Positions 7,932-16,701 are shown, counted from the stretch's first letter. The stretch is DNA of 64,000 nucleotides from Undibacterium sp. KW1 (GCF_009937955.1 NZ_AP018439.1:5084001-5148000); one strand, 5' to 3'. Program-made: numbers and translations. Notes: generated from the sequence alone by a model not told the origin.

Positions 7932-8813
7932 ATGAAAACTGCAAATGCATCTTCGCGTCTGGGCTTTTGGCTCGACACCTTGCTGACTGCCCTTGCCCCT
8001 GCCATCTGGGGCTCGACTTATATCGTCACGACACAATTCCTGCCGCCAGACCGGCCATTTACTGCCGCCCTGCTGCGCTGCCTGCCTAGCGGGATTTTGC
8101 TGGTGCTGTTTTGCAAGCGCCTGCCCTTGTCGCGTGAATGGGGGCGTTTGCTGGTGCTGGCTGCACTGAATATCGGTTTCTTCCAGGCGCTGCTGTTCAT
8201 TGCGGCTTACCGCCTGCCGGGTGGCATGGCAGCGGTGATTGGCTCTATACAGCCCTTGCTGATCATGGCGATGGCCTGGCTGCTGGACAGGCGCAGGCCA
8301 GCCGCGCTGGCGATCACGGCCAGTGTCTGTGCCGTACTGGGGATGGCGGCCCTGTTGCTATCAGCCACAGCGGTCATGGATGCCGTGGGTCTGGCAGCTG
8401 CTGCGGCAGGGGCGGTTTGCATGGCGGGTGGTACCTATCTGTCGCGACGTTGGCAAAGCAGTTTGCCGGTATTGGCTTTCACTGGCTGGCAGCTCTTGCT
8501 GGGTGGTTTGATCCTGCTGCCTTTGAGCCTGCTGGTGGATGCGCCGCTGCCTGCACTGAACCTGACGCAGATTTTGGGTTATGCCTATCTGTCCATCGTT
8601 GGTGCCTTGCTGGCCTACAGTCTGTGGTTTCGCGGTATAGCACGCTTGTCACCGGTGGCCGTGTCTTCACTGGGTTTGTTAAGCCCCATCACCGCCGTCA
8701 TCCTGGGCTGGATTGTGCTTGATCAAAGCATGCGGGGACTCTCGCTGGCAGGTTTATTGATCGTTCTTGCCAGTGTCATCGTCGTGCAAAAAAGCATGCG
8801 TAGCCAGGCCTGA
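7932..8813 (+). CDS. EamA/DMT-superfamily transporter
   Basis: 293 residues with ten predicted membrane helices arranged as two EamA repeats. The first starts near ALAPAIWGSTYIVTTQFLPP and the second near AAAAGAVCMAGGTYLSRRW. DMT-type carriers of this kind export metabolites or drugs across the inner membrane. It is the first gene of a two-gene unit with the nitroreductase 36 bp downstream. It probably answers to the divergent MarR regulator through the two operators upstream. Confidence 0.85.
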   Translation: MKTANASSRLGFWLDTLLTALAPAIWGSTYIVTTQFLPPDRPFTAALLRCLPSGILLVLFCKRLPLSREWGRLLVLAALNIGFFQALLFIAAYRLPGGMAAVIGSIQPLLIMAMAWLLDRRRPAALAITASVCAVLGMAALLLSATAVMDAVGLAAAAAGAVCMAGGTYLSRRWQSSLPVLAFTGWQLLLGGLILLPLSLLVDAPLPALNLTQILGYAYLSIVGALLAYSLWFRGIARLSPVAVSSLGLLSPITAVILGWIVLDQSMRGLSLAGLLIVLASVIVVQKSMRSQA

Positions 8814-8849
8814 ATTTTTATCACTCTCATCTTTATCAAGGAAAATAAA

Positions 8850-9467
8850 ATGCACGCATCCATACAAGAAATTATTGAATCTCGCGTCTCTGCGAATAAC
8901 TATGACAGCAGCCGCAAGCTCAGCAATGACGAGATCACCGAGCTCGTGCGGCTGGCAACGCTGGCGCCCTCTGCCTATAATTTTCAAAACTGGAAATTCC
9001 TGGCGGTTGTCAGCGACGAGGCTAAACAGCGCTTGCAGGCAGCAGCTTTTAATCAGCAAAAGGTCAGCGATGCTGCAGTGACTTTCATCATCTGCGGCAC
9101 CCTGAATGCCCACGCCCAGCTCGAACCCGCTTTGCGCCCTGCTGTTGCTGCCGGGATCATTGACGACAAGATGTTGACAACATGGGTAGGCATGGCTGAA
9201 CAAAGCCATACCAATAATGCGGTGCTGCAAAGGGATGAAGCCCTGCGCTCAGCATCGCTGGCGGCAATGACCTTGATGCTGGCAGCACAAGGCAAGGGGC
9301 TGGCATCTTGCGCGTTGAGTGGTTTTGATGCAGATGCGGTGGCGCGTGAATTTGATCTGCATGCCACAGAAATCCCGGTCATGCTGATCACGGTGGGCTA
9401 TGCCGCCAAAGGCAACTGGTCGCAAAAACCACGCAAGCAAGTGCATGAAGTGATGCAACTGGTTTGA
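8850..9467 (+). CDS. Nitroreductase-family flavoprotein
   Basis: 205 residues. APSAYNFQNWKFLAV near residue 35 and ASLAAMTLMLAAQGKGLASC near residue 135 are the FMN-binding signatures of the nitroreductase fold. The N-terminal RRS-type FMN phosphate motif is replaced here by ESRVSANNYD. Such enzymes reduce quinones, nitro-compounds or enones with NAD(P)H. It follows the EamA gene and is preceded by AAGGAAAAT. The pairing of exporter, reductase and MarR repressor suggests a detoxification unit. Confidence 0.85.
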   Translation: MHASIQEIIESRVSANNYDSSRKLSNDEITELVRLATLAPSAYNFQNWKFLAVVSDEAKQRLQAAAFNQQKVSDAAVTFIICGTLNAHAQLEPALRPAVAAGIIDDKMLTTWVGMAEQSHTNNAVLQRDEALRSASLAAMTLMLAAQGKGLASCALSGFDADAVAREFDLHATEIPVMLITVGYAAKGNWSQKPRKQVHEVMQLV

Positions 9468-9482
9468 GAATCTGTTGAGGAT

Positions 9483-10196
9483 TTACCAGGGCAGCGTCTC
9501 ACCGGCATAAGTATAAAACTCACCCGATTGTGCAGGCCGCATGCTGTTGATCACCGCCAGCATTTCACTGGCTGCCTGCGCTACCGGGCGGCCTATGCTG
9601 GCACCGCGAAAAGGTTGAGACAAGGCGGTGTTGACCGTGCCGGGGTGCAAGGCAAATAAGACTGCATCGGGATGGGTGCGTTTGAGTTCTATGGCGGCGG
9701 TCTTGATCATCATGTTCAGCGCCGCCTTGGATGCGCGGTAGCTATACCAGCCGCCGAGGCGATTGTCTTCTATACTGCCGACCTTGGCAGATAGCATGGC
9801 CATGACACCTCTCTGTTTGTCGAGCAGAGGTGCGAAGTGACGCAGGAGCAAGGCAGGACCAAAGGTGTTAACGAGAAAAGTCGCCTGCATTTGTGCATAC
9901 TGCAAATCGGCCAGTTTTTTCTCGGGCATGAAGTCAGCGGTATGCAATACGCCAGTCGCATTGATGATGAGATGAAAAGGACCACGCTCTTTCATCTCGC
10001 TAGCTGCTGCAGCAATGCTGTCTTCACTAGCAAAGTCCAGTACTGGCTGGCTTTGGCGATGCAGACTTACAACCAGTCCACAATGTTCCTGCGCGCGCAA
10101 TAGTTCTACAAATGCCGCACCTATGCCGCCAGATGCGCCAATCACCAGCGCCCTGAAGCCCTGTGGGAAGGAGCTTAGCAAACTATCAGCCATCAT
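9483..10196 (-). CDS. Short-chain dehydrogenase/reductase of the photolyase cluster
   Basis: 237 residues from the ATG at 10196, which overlaps the stop of the upstream Trp-rich gene as ATGA and is chosen for that reason. The Rossmann motif GASGGIG is at residues 20-26, and the catalytic YxxxK appears as YSYRASK. Overall it resembles the CsgA/C-factor-like SDR subgroup. The substrate is unknown. It is the last gene of a minus-strand run with the Trp-rich protein, the iron-sulfur photolyase and the DUF2256 protein. The translational coupling suggests a shared role, perhaps in redox or light/UV response. Confidence 0.85.
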   Translation of the reverse strand: MMADSLLSSFPQGFRALVIGASGGIGAAFVELLRAQEHCGLVVSLHRQSQPVLDFASEDSIAAAASEMKERGPFHLIINATGVLHTADFMPEKKLADLQYAQMQATFLVNTFGPALLLRHFAPLLDKQRGVMAMLSAKVGSIEDNRLGGWYSYRASKAALNMMIKTAAIELKRTHPDAVLFALHPGTVNTALSQPFRGASIGRPVAQAASEMLAVINSMRPAQSGEFYTYAGETLPW

Positions 10197-10432
10197 ACCC
10201 ACCCTTGCTTCCACATGGTCGTGTCAGCCAGTTCACGCCAGGCGATCTTGCGTTTGGCCTTGCTATAGACAGCTTCAAGCTCAACAAATTCGACCTGGGC
10301 ATTCATGACAAGCTGCCCTTCTTGTTGCTCAGGCAAATAGACTTTACTGACCAGAAAATGCTTTTGTTTGGCAACGACTTCTACCGCAGTCCATTTGGAG
10401 AGCATGAGCTTGTTTGGTTGTATGGGGTTCAT
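10193..10432 (-). CDS. TIGR02450-type Trp-rich small protein
   Basis: 79 residues. The features LMLSKWTAVEV, KHFLVSK, VELEAVYSKAKR and the C-terminal IAWRELADTTMWKQGW match the small conserved Trp-rich family TIGR02450, of unknown function. Members are often found beside photolyase/cryptochrome genes. The gene starts 30 bp after the photolyase stop, and its TGA overlaps the SDR start. It is probably cytoplasmic. Confidence 0.85.
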   Translation of the reverse strand: MNPIQPNKLMLSKWTAVEVVAKQKHFLVSKVYLPEQQEGQLVMNAQVEFVELEAVYSKAKRKIAWRELADTTMWKQGWV

Positions 10433-10462
10433 TTTCTGGCTTTCAAATGGTGCTATATCTGC

Positions 10463-12010
10463 TTAAAGATCATCGAGTCTGGCACGTATATCTGTTGCCC
10501 TGTCACGCAACGCCTGCAAGGTGTCTTTATCCATTTTTCTGAGCTGAGGATACACCATGCCTATGCGAGGATTGCTGGATAACTTGTCTTCGTTACGGGC
10601 AAAAAAATCCCAGTACAGCGCATTGTAGGGGCAAGCAAGTTCGCTTGTACGTTGCTTTTTATCGTAATGGCAACCCTTGCAATAATCACTCATCTTGTCG
10701 ATATAGGCTGCGGCAGATACATAGGGTTTGGTTGCCAGCATACCACCGTCAGCAAACTGACTCATGCCCAGGGTATTGGGCAATTCAACCCACTCAAACG
10801 CATCTATATATATGCCCAAATACCAGCGATGAACATGCTGTGGCTGCAAGCCCGCGAGCAAGGCAAAATTGCCTATGACCATCAGGCGCTGTATGTGGTG
10901 GGCATGGGCTTGCTCCAGCGACTGGCTGATGGCGCTGGAGAGGCAGCGCATTTTTGTTTTACCAGTCCAGAACCATGCTGGCAATTCTGCCTCATGGCCA
11001 AAGAAATTATGTTCTTCATAGCCAGGCATTTGCGCCCAGTAAATGCCGCGTACATATTCTCGCCAACCCAGTATCTGCCGTATATGACCCTCTACCGCAG
11101 GCAGTGCGGCATGGCCGGCCCAAAGTGCAGCCTCTACCTTGCTGACCACTTCTTGTGGCTGCAGCATTTTGACATTCAAGGCGAAAGAAATCAGTGAGTG
11201 AAACAATCGCCATGACTTGCTGCTCATGGAATCCTGGAACTCGCCAAAATGCGGCAGGGCATGCTGGATGAAAGCATCAAGTTGTGCCAGTGCTTCTGCC
11301 CTGTTCAGCGGCCAGGCAAAATTTGCCGCATTCGCTTCACCAAAGCTATTGATACCTGCCTGCTGTATGGTTTCCCACAAACCTGAATGATCATGTCGAG
11401 GCCGGAAGTCTGCCGGTTCCCAGGGTATGCCGGGCCAGGCTTTGCGGTTGTCGTGGTCATAATTCCATTGCCCGCCGACTGGTTTATTGGCTTCTTCCAG
11501 CAAGACCTGGTGCTTGACGCGCATGTGCCGATAGAAATTTTCCATCAGCCATTTCTTGCGACCTTCGAACAGGATGGCGGCTTCATCACGGCGGGTAAAA
11601 AAATGTTCACTGCTGCGCATGCGGCAATTGATCTTGCTGGCATCGCAATAGGCGGCGAGTTGTTCATCGAGCCTGAATTCGTCAGGCTCCTGGTATTCAA
11701 ACTGGCTGCACTGATAACGTGCCAGCAGCCAGTCGAGATTGGCTGTCAGGGATTGTATATTGTCTGCGTCATCGATAGTCAGATAATGCAGGCGATGGCC
11801 AGCAGCCTGGAGTTGTGCAGCCAGCGCGCGCATGGCGGCAAAGATGGCGATAATTTTTTGCGCATGATGGAGCACGTAATCTGTCTCTTGCCGGATTTCC
11901 ATCATGACATAGACGATGTCGTCAGAAGTTTGGCTAAACCAGCTATGCGCAGGATAGAGCTGGTCACCGAGTATCAGGCGTAATGTGGTTGCGGGTGCGG
12001 CAGTTTGCAT
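10463..12010 (-). CDS. Iron-sulfur bacterial cryptochrome/photolyase (PhrB-like, FeS-BCP)
   Basis: 515 residues from the ATG at 12010, behind GGAGAACGCC. The N-terminus TLRLILGDQLYPAHSWF is the alpha/beta antenna domain and the C-terminal half is the helical FAD domain. Four cysteines at 356, 444, 447 and 460 reproduce the spacing recalled for the [4Fe-4S] ligands of Agrobacterium PhrB (350, 438, 441, 454): C, then 88 residues, CKGC, then 13 residues, ACPYNALYWDF. This subgroup repairs (6-4) photoproducts with light and binds FAD and a ribolumazine antenna. Repair rather than signalling is inferred from family. Confidence 0.93.
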   Translation of the reverse strand: MQTAAPATTLRLILGDQLYPAHSWFSQTSDDIVYVMMEIRQETDYVLHHAQKIIAIFAAMRALAAQLQAAGHRLHYLTIDDADNIQSLTANLDWLLARYQCSQFEYQEPDEFRLDEQLAAYCDASKINCRMRSSEHFFTRRDEAAILFEGRKKWLMENFYRHMRVKHQVLLEEANKPVGGQWNYDHDNRKAWPGIPWEPADFRPRHDHSGLWETIQQAGINSFGEANAANFAWPLNRAEALAQLDAFIQHALPHFGEFQDSMSSKSWRLFHSLISFALNVKMLQPQEVVSKVEAALWAGHAALPAVEGHIRQILGWREYVRGIYWAQMPGYEEHNFFGHEAELPAWFWTGKTKMRCLSSAISQSLEQAHAHHIQRLMVIGNFALLAGLQPQHVHRWYLGIYIDAFEWVELPNTLGMSQFADGGMLATKPYVSAAAYIDKMSDYCKGCHYDKKQRTSELACPYNALYWDFFARNEDKLSSNPRIGMVYPQLRKMDKDTLQALRDRATDIRARLDDL

Positions 12011-12036
12011 GGCGTTCTCCGATTTGGTGGCGGCTC

Positions 12037-12204
12037 TCAAGTCTGTGACTTGCCACTGCGACTGCTCTGGCTGTTGCTGCGGCAGCGCTGGGAACAGTAT
12101 TTGACCTCGTCCCAGTTTTTTTCCCATTTCTTGCGCCAGTTAAATGGCAGGCCGCAAGTCTGGCAAAGCTTGCTGGGCAGGTCCGCCTTTTTTCGCATTT
12201 TCAT
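12037..12204 (-). CDS. DUF2256 small zinc-ribbon-like protein
   Basis: 55 residues starting at the ATG at 12204 (a second in-frame ATG is at 12198). The sequence has a paired-cysteine pattern CQTCG ... YCSQRC around FNWRKKWEKNWDEVKYC, which is the DUF2256 signature; these are probably metal ligands. The gene stops 26 bp before the photolyase start in the same orientation, so the two are probably co-transcribed. DUF2256 proteins are commonly encoded beside this photolyase subgroup. Function is unknown; a nucleic-acid or FeS-related role is only a guess. Confidence 0.85.
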   Translation of the reverse strand: MKMRKKADLPSKLCQTCGLPFNWRKKWEKNWDEVKYCSQRCRSNSQSSRSGKSQT

Positions 12205-12259
12205 CTGAATTTCATCTGAATACGACCATCAGGAAGATGCCTTGATCTTGCAAATGATG

Positions 12260-12284
12260 AGATGGCTGCATTGTGCAGCCATCT
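12260..12284. terminator. Strong hairpin downstream of can
   Basis: Perfect 11-bp stem AGATGGCTGCA / TGCAGCCATCT with a 3-nt loop. It lies 35 bp after the carbonic anhydrase stop and 56 bp before the DUF2256 start, both on the minus strand. No long U-run follows, so it is a candidate terminator or RNA-stabilising element. Confidence 0.5.
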
Positions 12285-12318
12285 GTATTGCTACTGACTG
12301 ATTCCAAAAATGGCGTCT

Positions 12319-12999
12319 TTATTGATCATAACGTGCCAGGCTGGCTGCGTGATGCGTAGCCAGTTCATCAGCAGAGCTGATGGTCATGCCTAATTCGCTC
12401 AGTAAACCGTCGCGCAGGCCATACACCCAGCCATGCACGGTCAATGGCTGGCTACGCTCCCAGGCGTCTTGTACGACAGTGGTGCGGCAGAGATTGACGA
12501 CTTGTTCAATGACATTGAGCTCGCACAGGCGTTCGCTTTTCTCTTGCACAGACAATACCTCGCCCAGGTATTTCTCATGTTTTTGATGCACATCCTGGAC
12601 ATGGCGCAGCCAGTTATCGGCCAGGCCAACGCGACGGTTGGTCATGGCAGCATGCACGCCGGAACAGCCATAATGACCGCAGATAATGATGTGTTTGACA
12701 CCCAGTACATCAATCGCGAATTGCAATACAGACAGGCAATTGAGGTCAGAATGCACGACAACGTTGGCGATGTTACGGTGGACAAACAGTTCGCCGGGCA
12801 AAAGGCCCAGCAATTCATTGGCCGGAACGCGGCTGTCAGAGCAGCCTATCCATAGGTACTCAGGGCTTTGCTGTGCCGCCAGCGTCTTGAAGAAATTGGC
12901 GTCTTTTGCCGTGATGGCAGCAGCCCATTTGCGGTTGTTTTCAAATAATTGCTGTGGAGTCAATCCTGTGTTGCTTGTTGCGCTCATGCTCTCGCCCAT
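12319..12999 (-). CDS. can: Beta-class carbonic anhydrase
   Basis: 226 residues from the ATG at 12999; an in-frame ATG at 12987 is equally plausible. It catalyses reversible CO2 hydration in the cytoplasm. The zinc and active-site residues are present: C53-S-D55-S-R57, then H109-Y-G-C112. Length and sequence agree with E. coli Can. The upstream gap shared with a divergent gene contains tandem 13-bp repeats. It is probably a single-gene unit ending at the hairpin 12260-12284. Confidence 0.95.
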   Translation of the reverse strand: MGESMSATSNTGLTPQQLFENNRKWAAAITAKDANFFKTLAAQQSPEYLWIGCSDSRVPANELLGLLPGELFVHRNIANVVVHSDLNCLSVLQFAIDVLGVKHIIICGHYGCSGVHAAMTNRRVGLADNWLRHVQDVHQKHEKYLGEVLSVQEKSERLCELNVIEQVVNLCRTTVVQDAWERSQPLTVHGWVYGLRDGLLSELGMTISSADELATHHAASLARYDQ

Positions 13000-13058
13000 T
13001 TATTCTAGACAGGCGAGATTCTAACCGTATTGGCGTTTGCCTGCATAATATATCCTGA

Positions 13059-13098
13059 CATGCTAATCTGGCATGCTAATCTGGCATAGTCGATCTGA
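13059..13098. repeat. Tandem 13-bp repeats upstream of can
   Basis: CATGCTAATCTGG occurs twice head to tail (13059-13071, 13072-13084), followed by a degenerate third copy (13085-13098). They lie in the divergent gap between can and the solute-binding-like gene. They may be regulator sites spaced just over one helical turn apart or simple slippage repeats. Confidence 0.6.
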
Positions 13099-13151
13099 CA
13101 TGGCAATCCTTGCAGGAAACAAACGTCCAGTGATGGAGATGGAGTTCAGGC

Positions 13152-13844
13152 ATGATCTCAGGCAAGACAATAGTAATTTGGCTTTACGCAGTCAGCATGT
13201 TTTGCCTCGGCATCACAGCCCCTGTCACAGCCCAGGCGCAGCAAAAAAACTTGCGTATCGCCACTTTTGGTCAGGGCGGCCCCATGGAAAAAGCTGCGGC
13301 TGCCTATCTGATTGAACAATATAAAAAGCTGGGCGTGCAGCTTGAGTTCGTCAACCTGCCCGGCAATCGCGCCTTGCAAGAATCAAATAACGGACGACTG
13401 GATGGCGAACTCATGCGCAAGGCAGGCCTGCGTGCGGAATATCCCAATCTATTGCAAATCCTGGTGCCGCTGGCGACCACCAATACCGTCGCTTTTGCTC
13501 TGGATAAAAATATCGCTGTTGATCATGGCTGGGACAGTTTGCGTGAACATAGTTTTTCATATGAAACCGGCACCAAGCTTATAGAACAAAACACCCAGGG
13601 GTTTAGTACCGGCCATGCCGAACAAAATATCAAGACAGCCTTCCGGCAAATGTTAAACAAACGGGTAGAACTGATCGTCATTGATGAACAGGCTGGTTTG
13701 CAGTTGGTGAAAGAATTGGGGCTGGAAGGCACGGTACACATGCTGACGCCGGCAATCAGCACTATCCCACTCTACCACTACCTGCATAAAAAACATGCGG
13801 CACTGGCAAACAAGCTGGAAATCCTGTTACGCAAAAATCACTGA
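13152..13844 (+). CDS. Periplasmic solute-binding-like protein (SBP_bac_3 type)
   Basis: 230 residues with a signal peptide (about 1-28, cleavage near AQAQ). The mature part begins LRIATFGQGGPMEKAAAAYLIEQYKKLGV, the start of a type-2 periplasmic binding fold. LDGELMRKAGLRAEYPNLL follows. It is close to the stand-alone extracellular-solute-binding family 3 proteins seen next to sensors. No permease or ATPase gene adjoins it. Its 3' end overlaps the convergent sigma-factor gene by 7 bp. Ligand unknown. Confidence 0.75.
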   Translation: MISGKTIVIWLYAVSMFCLGITAPVTAQAQQKNLRIATFGQGGPMEKAAAAYLIEQYKKLGVQLEFVNLPGNRALQESNNGRLDGELMRKAGLRAEYPNLLQILVPLATTNTVAFALDKNIAVDHGWDSLREHSFSYETGTKLIEQNTQGFSTGHAEQNIKTAFRQMLNKRVELIVIDEQAGLQLVKELGLEGTVHMLTPAISTIPLYHYLHKKHAALANKLEILLRKNH

Positions 13845-15100
13845 TCCAGACTGGCACGCTGTTTTTGCAAAAAGCGCCGCACTGCTGCATCCGGCTCCAG
13901 CCCTATGGCAATATCATAAGCCTGGCGGGCCTGCTCCACGTCACCGGCACTTCTTAGCAAATGTGCACGCGCCGCCCAGTAAGCCTGGTAGTTTTGCAGG
14001 CGCGGCTGTGCCTGTACTGTGGGCAAAATGTCCAGCGCTGCTTGCGGGCCGGCTGTTTCTGCCACAGCGATGGCATAGTTGATGGCGACTACCGGCGAAT
14101 CAGTCATACACATCAACTGCACATAGAGTTGCACTATGGCTGGCCAGTCCGTCTGGCCACTAAAGCGCCGGGCGACATGGGCAGATTGTATGGCGGCTTC
14201 CAGCTGGTAACGCCCGGCCTGTTGCAAGACACTGGCACGTTTCAGGATTTTTTCAGCAGTGCGTATTAGTTTGCCATCCCAAAGCTGGGTATCTTGCTGA
14301 GCCAGAGGCACATACTCACCACTGGCATCACGCCTTGCTGGCCTTCGCGATTCTGTGTACAGCATGAGTGCCAGCAAACCCAGGGACTCAGCTTCATCCG
14401 GCTTCAGCGCAGCCAATAAATCGGCCAGCCAGATGGCTTCATCAGCCAGACTGGTTTGCCCTTCTGCCCCTGCAAGATCTGCCCAGCCTGCTGTATAAAC
14501 GGCATAGATGGCGTCATTGATGGCATCCAGTCTTGCTGTGATAACACTCTGGTCTGGTATCAATAAGGGAATGCGAGAGTCGCGTATCTTGGCTTTCGCC
14601 CGCACCAGCCTTTGTGCCATGGTGGCAGGTGATACCAGAAAGGCCGAGGCTATGGCTGCCGCGTCCAGGCCAAGGATGGTTTGTAAAATCAGCGGTGCCC
14701 GCATGCTGGCATCGATGGCCGGATGGGCACAGGCAAACATCAGGGCCAGGCGCTGGTCAGGTATAGCAGCACTGTCGACCTCCTCCATCAAATCATCGCT
14801 GAGCAAGAGTAAATCTGGCAAGGCTGCTGCCTGGGTTTGCCGCTGACGTGCGCCATCGATCATGGCACGCCTGGCCACGGTCAATAACCAGGCTTCTGGC
14901 TTTGCCGGTATGCCAGTCTGCGGCCAATGTTGCAAGGCATTTTCAAAAGCCGTGGCCAAGGCATCTTCTGCCCAGGCCACGTCATGCGAACGTGCCGACA
15001 GAATAGCGACCAGCCGCCCATAACTGTTGCGGGCGGCGGCCCCGGCTACCTTTGCAGCCTTTTCTACTTCGCCAACACCAGTCAGGCTGCTGCCGTGCAT
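13838..15100 (-). CDS. ECF42-type RNA polymerase sigma factor with TPR tail
   Basis: 420 residues from an ATG at 15100 that overlaps the upstream YciI gene by 19 bp. Region 2 is the helical part with DVAWAEDALATAFENALQHWP and PEAWLLTVARRAMID. Region 4 includes MRAPLILQTILGLDAAAIASAFLVSPATMAQRLVRAK. About 220 C-terminal residues form TPR-like helices. The long tail and the adjacent DGPF/YciI protein gene are the marks of the ECF42 group, which lacks a classical anti-sigma factor. No anti-sigma gene is seen. Targets may include its own operon. Confidence 0.88.
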   Translation of the reverse strand: MHGSSLTGVGEVEKAAKVAGAAARNSYGRLVAILSARSHDVAWAEDALATAFENALQHWPQTGIPAKPEAWLLTVARRAMIDGARQRQTQAAALPDLLLLSDDLMEEVDSAAIPDQRLALMFACAHPAIDASMRAPLILQTILGLDAAAIASAFLVSPATMAQRLVRAKAKIRDSRIPLLIPDQSVITARLDAINDAIYAVYTAGWADLAGAEGQTSLADEAIWLADLLAALKPDEAESLGLLALMLYTESRRPARRDASGEYVPLAQQDTQLWDGKLIRTAEKILKRASVLQQAGRYQLEAAIQSAHVARRFSGQTDWPAIVQLYVQLMCMTDSPVVAINYAIAVAETAGPQAALDILPTVQAQPRLQNYQAYWAARAHLLRSAGDVEQARQAYDIAIGLEPDAAVRRFLQKQRASLDQ

Positions 15101-15465
15101 TCGTCGCCAGACATGTTTTCTGTAGGCCAGATGGGTCTGACTTCGATAGAACCATAAGCAGCACCCGGGCAACGCGCCGCCCAGTGCAAGGCTGCATCGA
15201 GGTCGGCCACATCGATGATGTAAAAGCCACCCAGTTGTTCCTTGGCCTCGGCATAAGGGCCATCCAGCACCGTGGTCTTGCCTTCCCGCACACGTACCGT
15301 GGTTGCCTTGGTCGATTCACGCAAACGTTCACCGGACACCAGCGCGCCTGCCTGTATCAACGCTTCAGTATAGGCACCATAGGCGGCAATCATCTGCACC
15401 ATGTCGGCATCAGGAATTTGTTGCTCTTCGGCTTCATTTGCAGCGATCAATAACATGTATTGCAT
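15082..15465 (-). CDS. YciI/DGPF-family protein paired with the ECF sigma factor
   Basis: 127 residues from the ATG at 15465, chosen because AGGAGA lies 7-8 nt upstream. MQYMLLIAANEAEE and VLDGPYAEAKEQLGGFYIID are the YCII/DGPF fold signatures; here the motif reads DGPY. Such proteins are small, cytoplasmic and of unsettled function. They are typically encoded just before ECF42-type sigma factors, as here, with overlapping reading frames. The protein may be regulated by, or sense signals for, the sigma factor. Confidence 0.88.
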   Translation of the reverse strand: MQYMLLIAANEAEEQQIPDADMVQMIAAYGAYTEALIQAGALVSGERLRESTKATTVRVREGKTTVLDGPYAEAKEQLGGFYIIDVADLDAALHWAARCPGAAYGSIEVRPIWPTENMSGDECTAAA

Positions 15466-15594
15466 GACTTTCTCCTCTTTAATAGTCAACGGGCAGGATG
15501 CGCCGTCATGACAATGACGTTTGGGATACTGGCAAATCGACAAAGCAGTGAAAATATTTTATACAGCAATCTTTATTGTATGTCATGACAAGGT

Positions 15595-16701
15595 TTAAGG
15601 AGCTGCCTCGAATGTCAGTGTCTTGCCTCCCCCGCGCCATTGCCCAAGCAATTTATTGCCTGCGCGGCGGTAACTTATGCTTGCCGTAGTATTTCCCTTG
15701 CTGTCTGACTCAGTCAGTTCAGTGACATCTTTCTTGCGCTCAACGCTGAGTTCTATGGCCTTGCGATGCCTGTCATAAAAATAGCGGGAACTGGGATAGG
15801 ATATTCCTTCAACATTGCTTGTCAACATCAAGGTAATGGGCATATTGCCATTAATCTTGCCACGAAAAACTTGTGCATAGGGATTGATGTCATCAATGCT
15901 TCCTGTACCCTCTCCCAGCAAAATATATTTTCCATAATTGCTGAGGTAGGCAGTCAACTGTGGTGCCTTGAATGTCATGACCAGATTGCCCAGATCATCA
16001 AGGGCCTGGTTAACATGCGCAGAACAAGGTCCAATATCAAAACTGAGGGCACCGTCGAGTATGCGTATAGACCCAAGGTAGTTGCCTGCCTTGCCATTAC
16101 GAGCTTCCAGGCAGTGCTCATATAGTTCAAGCTGTTGCGCTATCACTTCTTTGTTGTACTGTTTCGTGCCCTTGGCCAAGAGTTTTTCCAGGCGGGCTAT
16201 TTCTGTGCGCAAACGCCTGAGGCTGTCTTTTTGTAGCAGCGCACCCAGTGCCTTTTTACCAGACTCACTTAATAATTCCACAGGCGTGATGACGCGCCCG
16301 CTTCTGGTATCAAAGTCAATATGTATTTCACTCGAAGAGCAATATGCACCGCAGCCTTCGGTATTGACAGCGATGGCATATTGCCGCTTGCCATTCACCA
16401 GACCAGAAGATGCTGGCTCCATGGACTCAAGAGGAAATTCCAGCTCTAACAATGCCGTTTTTTTAGCAGCATCTTCTTTTGCAGGTGACAAAGTATTCAG
16501 CAAGTGTATGTGCAGAAAGTTATTGATGCGGTCTGCCACTTGCTGATCTTCAGTCGAGATGAAGGGTATAGTGAGTTCTGTCTTGCCACCCATATTATTC
16601 TTGCTGACATACTTAAGTGGCTTATCGCTGAAGGTGGCGCCCAGGCAAGTGCCTGAAAATAACAAGGCACTGCCTAGCAAACTGATATTTTTGACGAGCA
16701 T
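15595..16701 (-). CDS. Exported protein of unknown function
   Basis: 368 residues with a signal peptide (about 1-21, FSGTCLGA|TF). The N-terminal half has alternating strands such as KTELTIPFISTEDQQVADRIN and CGAYCSSSEIHIDFDTRSG. RVITPVELLSESG followed by a helical segment resembles DUF3298/RsiV-like extracytoplasmic domains, but the match is not secure. The start codon overlaps the GST stop by one base (TAATG), so the two genes are translationally coupled. No catalytic motif is recognised. Confidence 0.65.
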   Translation of the reverse strand: MLVKNISLLGSALLFSGTCLGATFSDKPLKYVSKNNMGGKTELTIPFISTEDQQVADRINNFLHIHLLNTLSPAKEDAAKKTALLELEFPLESMEPASSGLVNGKRQYAIAVNTEGCGAYCSSSEIHIDFDTRSGRVITPVELLSESGKKALGALLQKDSLRRLRTEIARLEKLLAKGTKQYNKEVIAQQLELYEHCLEARNGKAGNYLGSIRILDGALSFDIGPCSAHVNQALDDLGNLVMTFKAPQLTAYLSNYGKYILLGEGTGSIDDINPYAQVFRGKINGNMPITLMLTSNVEGISYPSSRYFYDRHRKAIELSVERKKDVTELTESDSKGNTTASISYRRAGNKLLGQWRGGGKTLTFEAAP

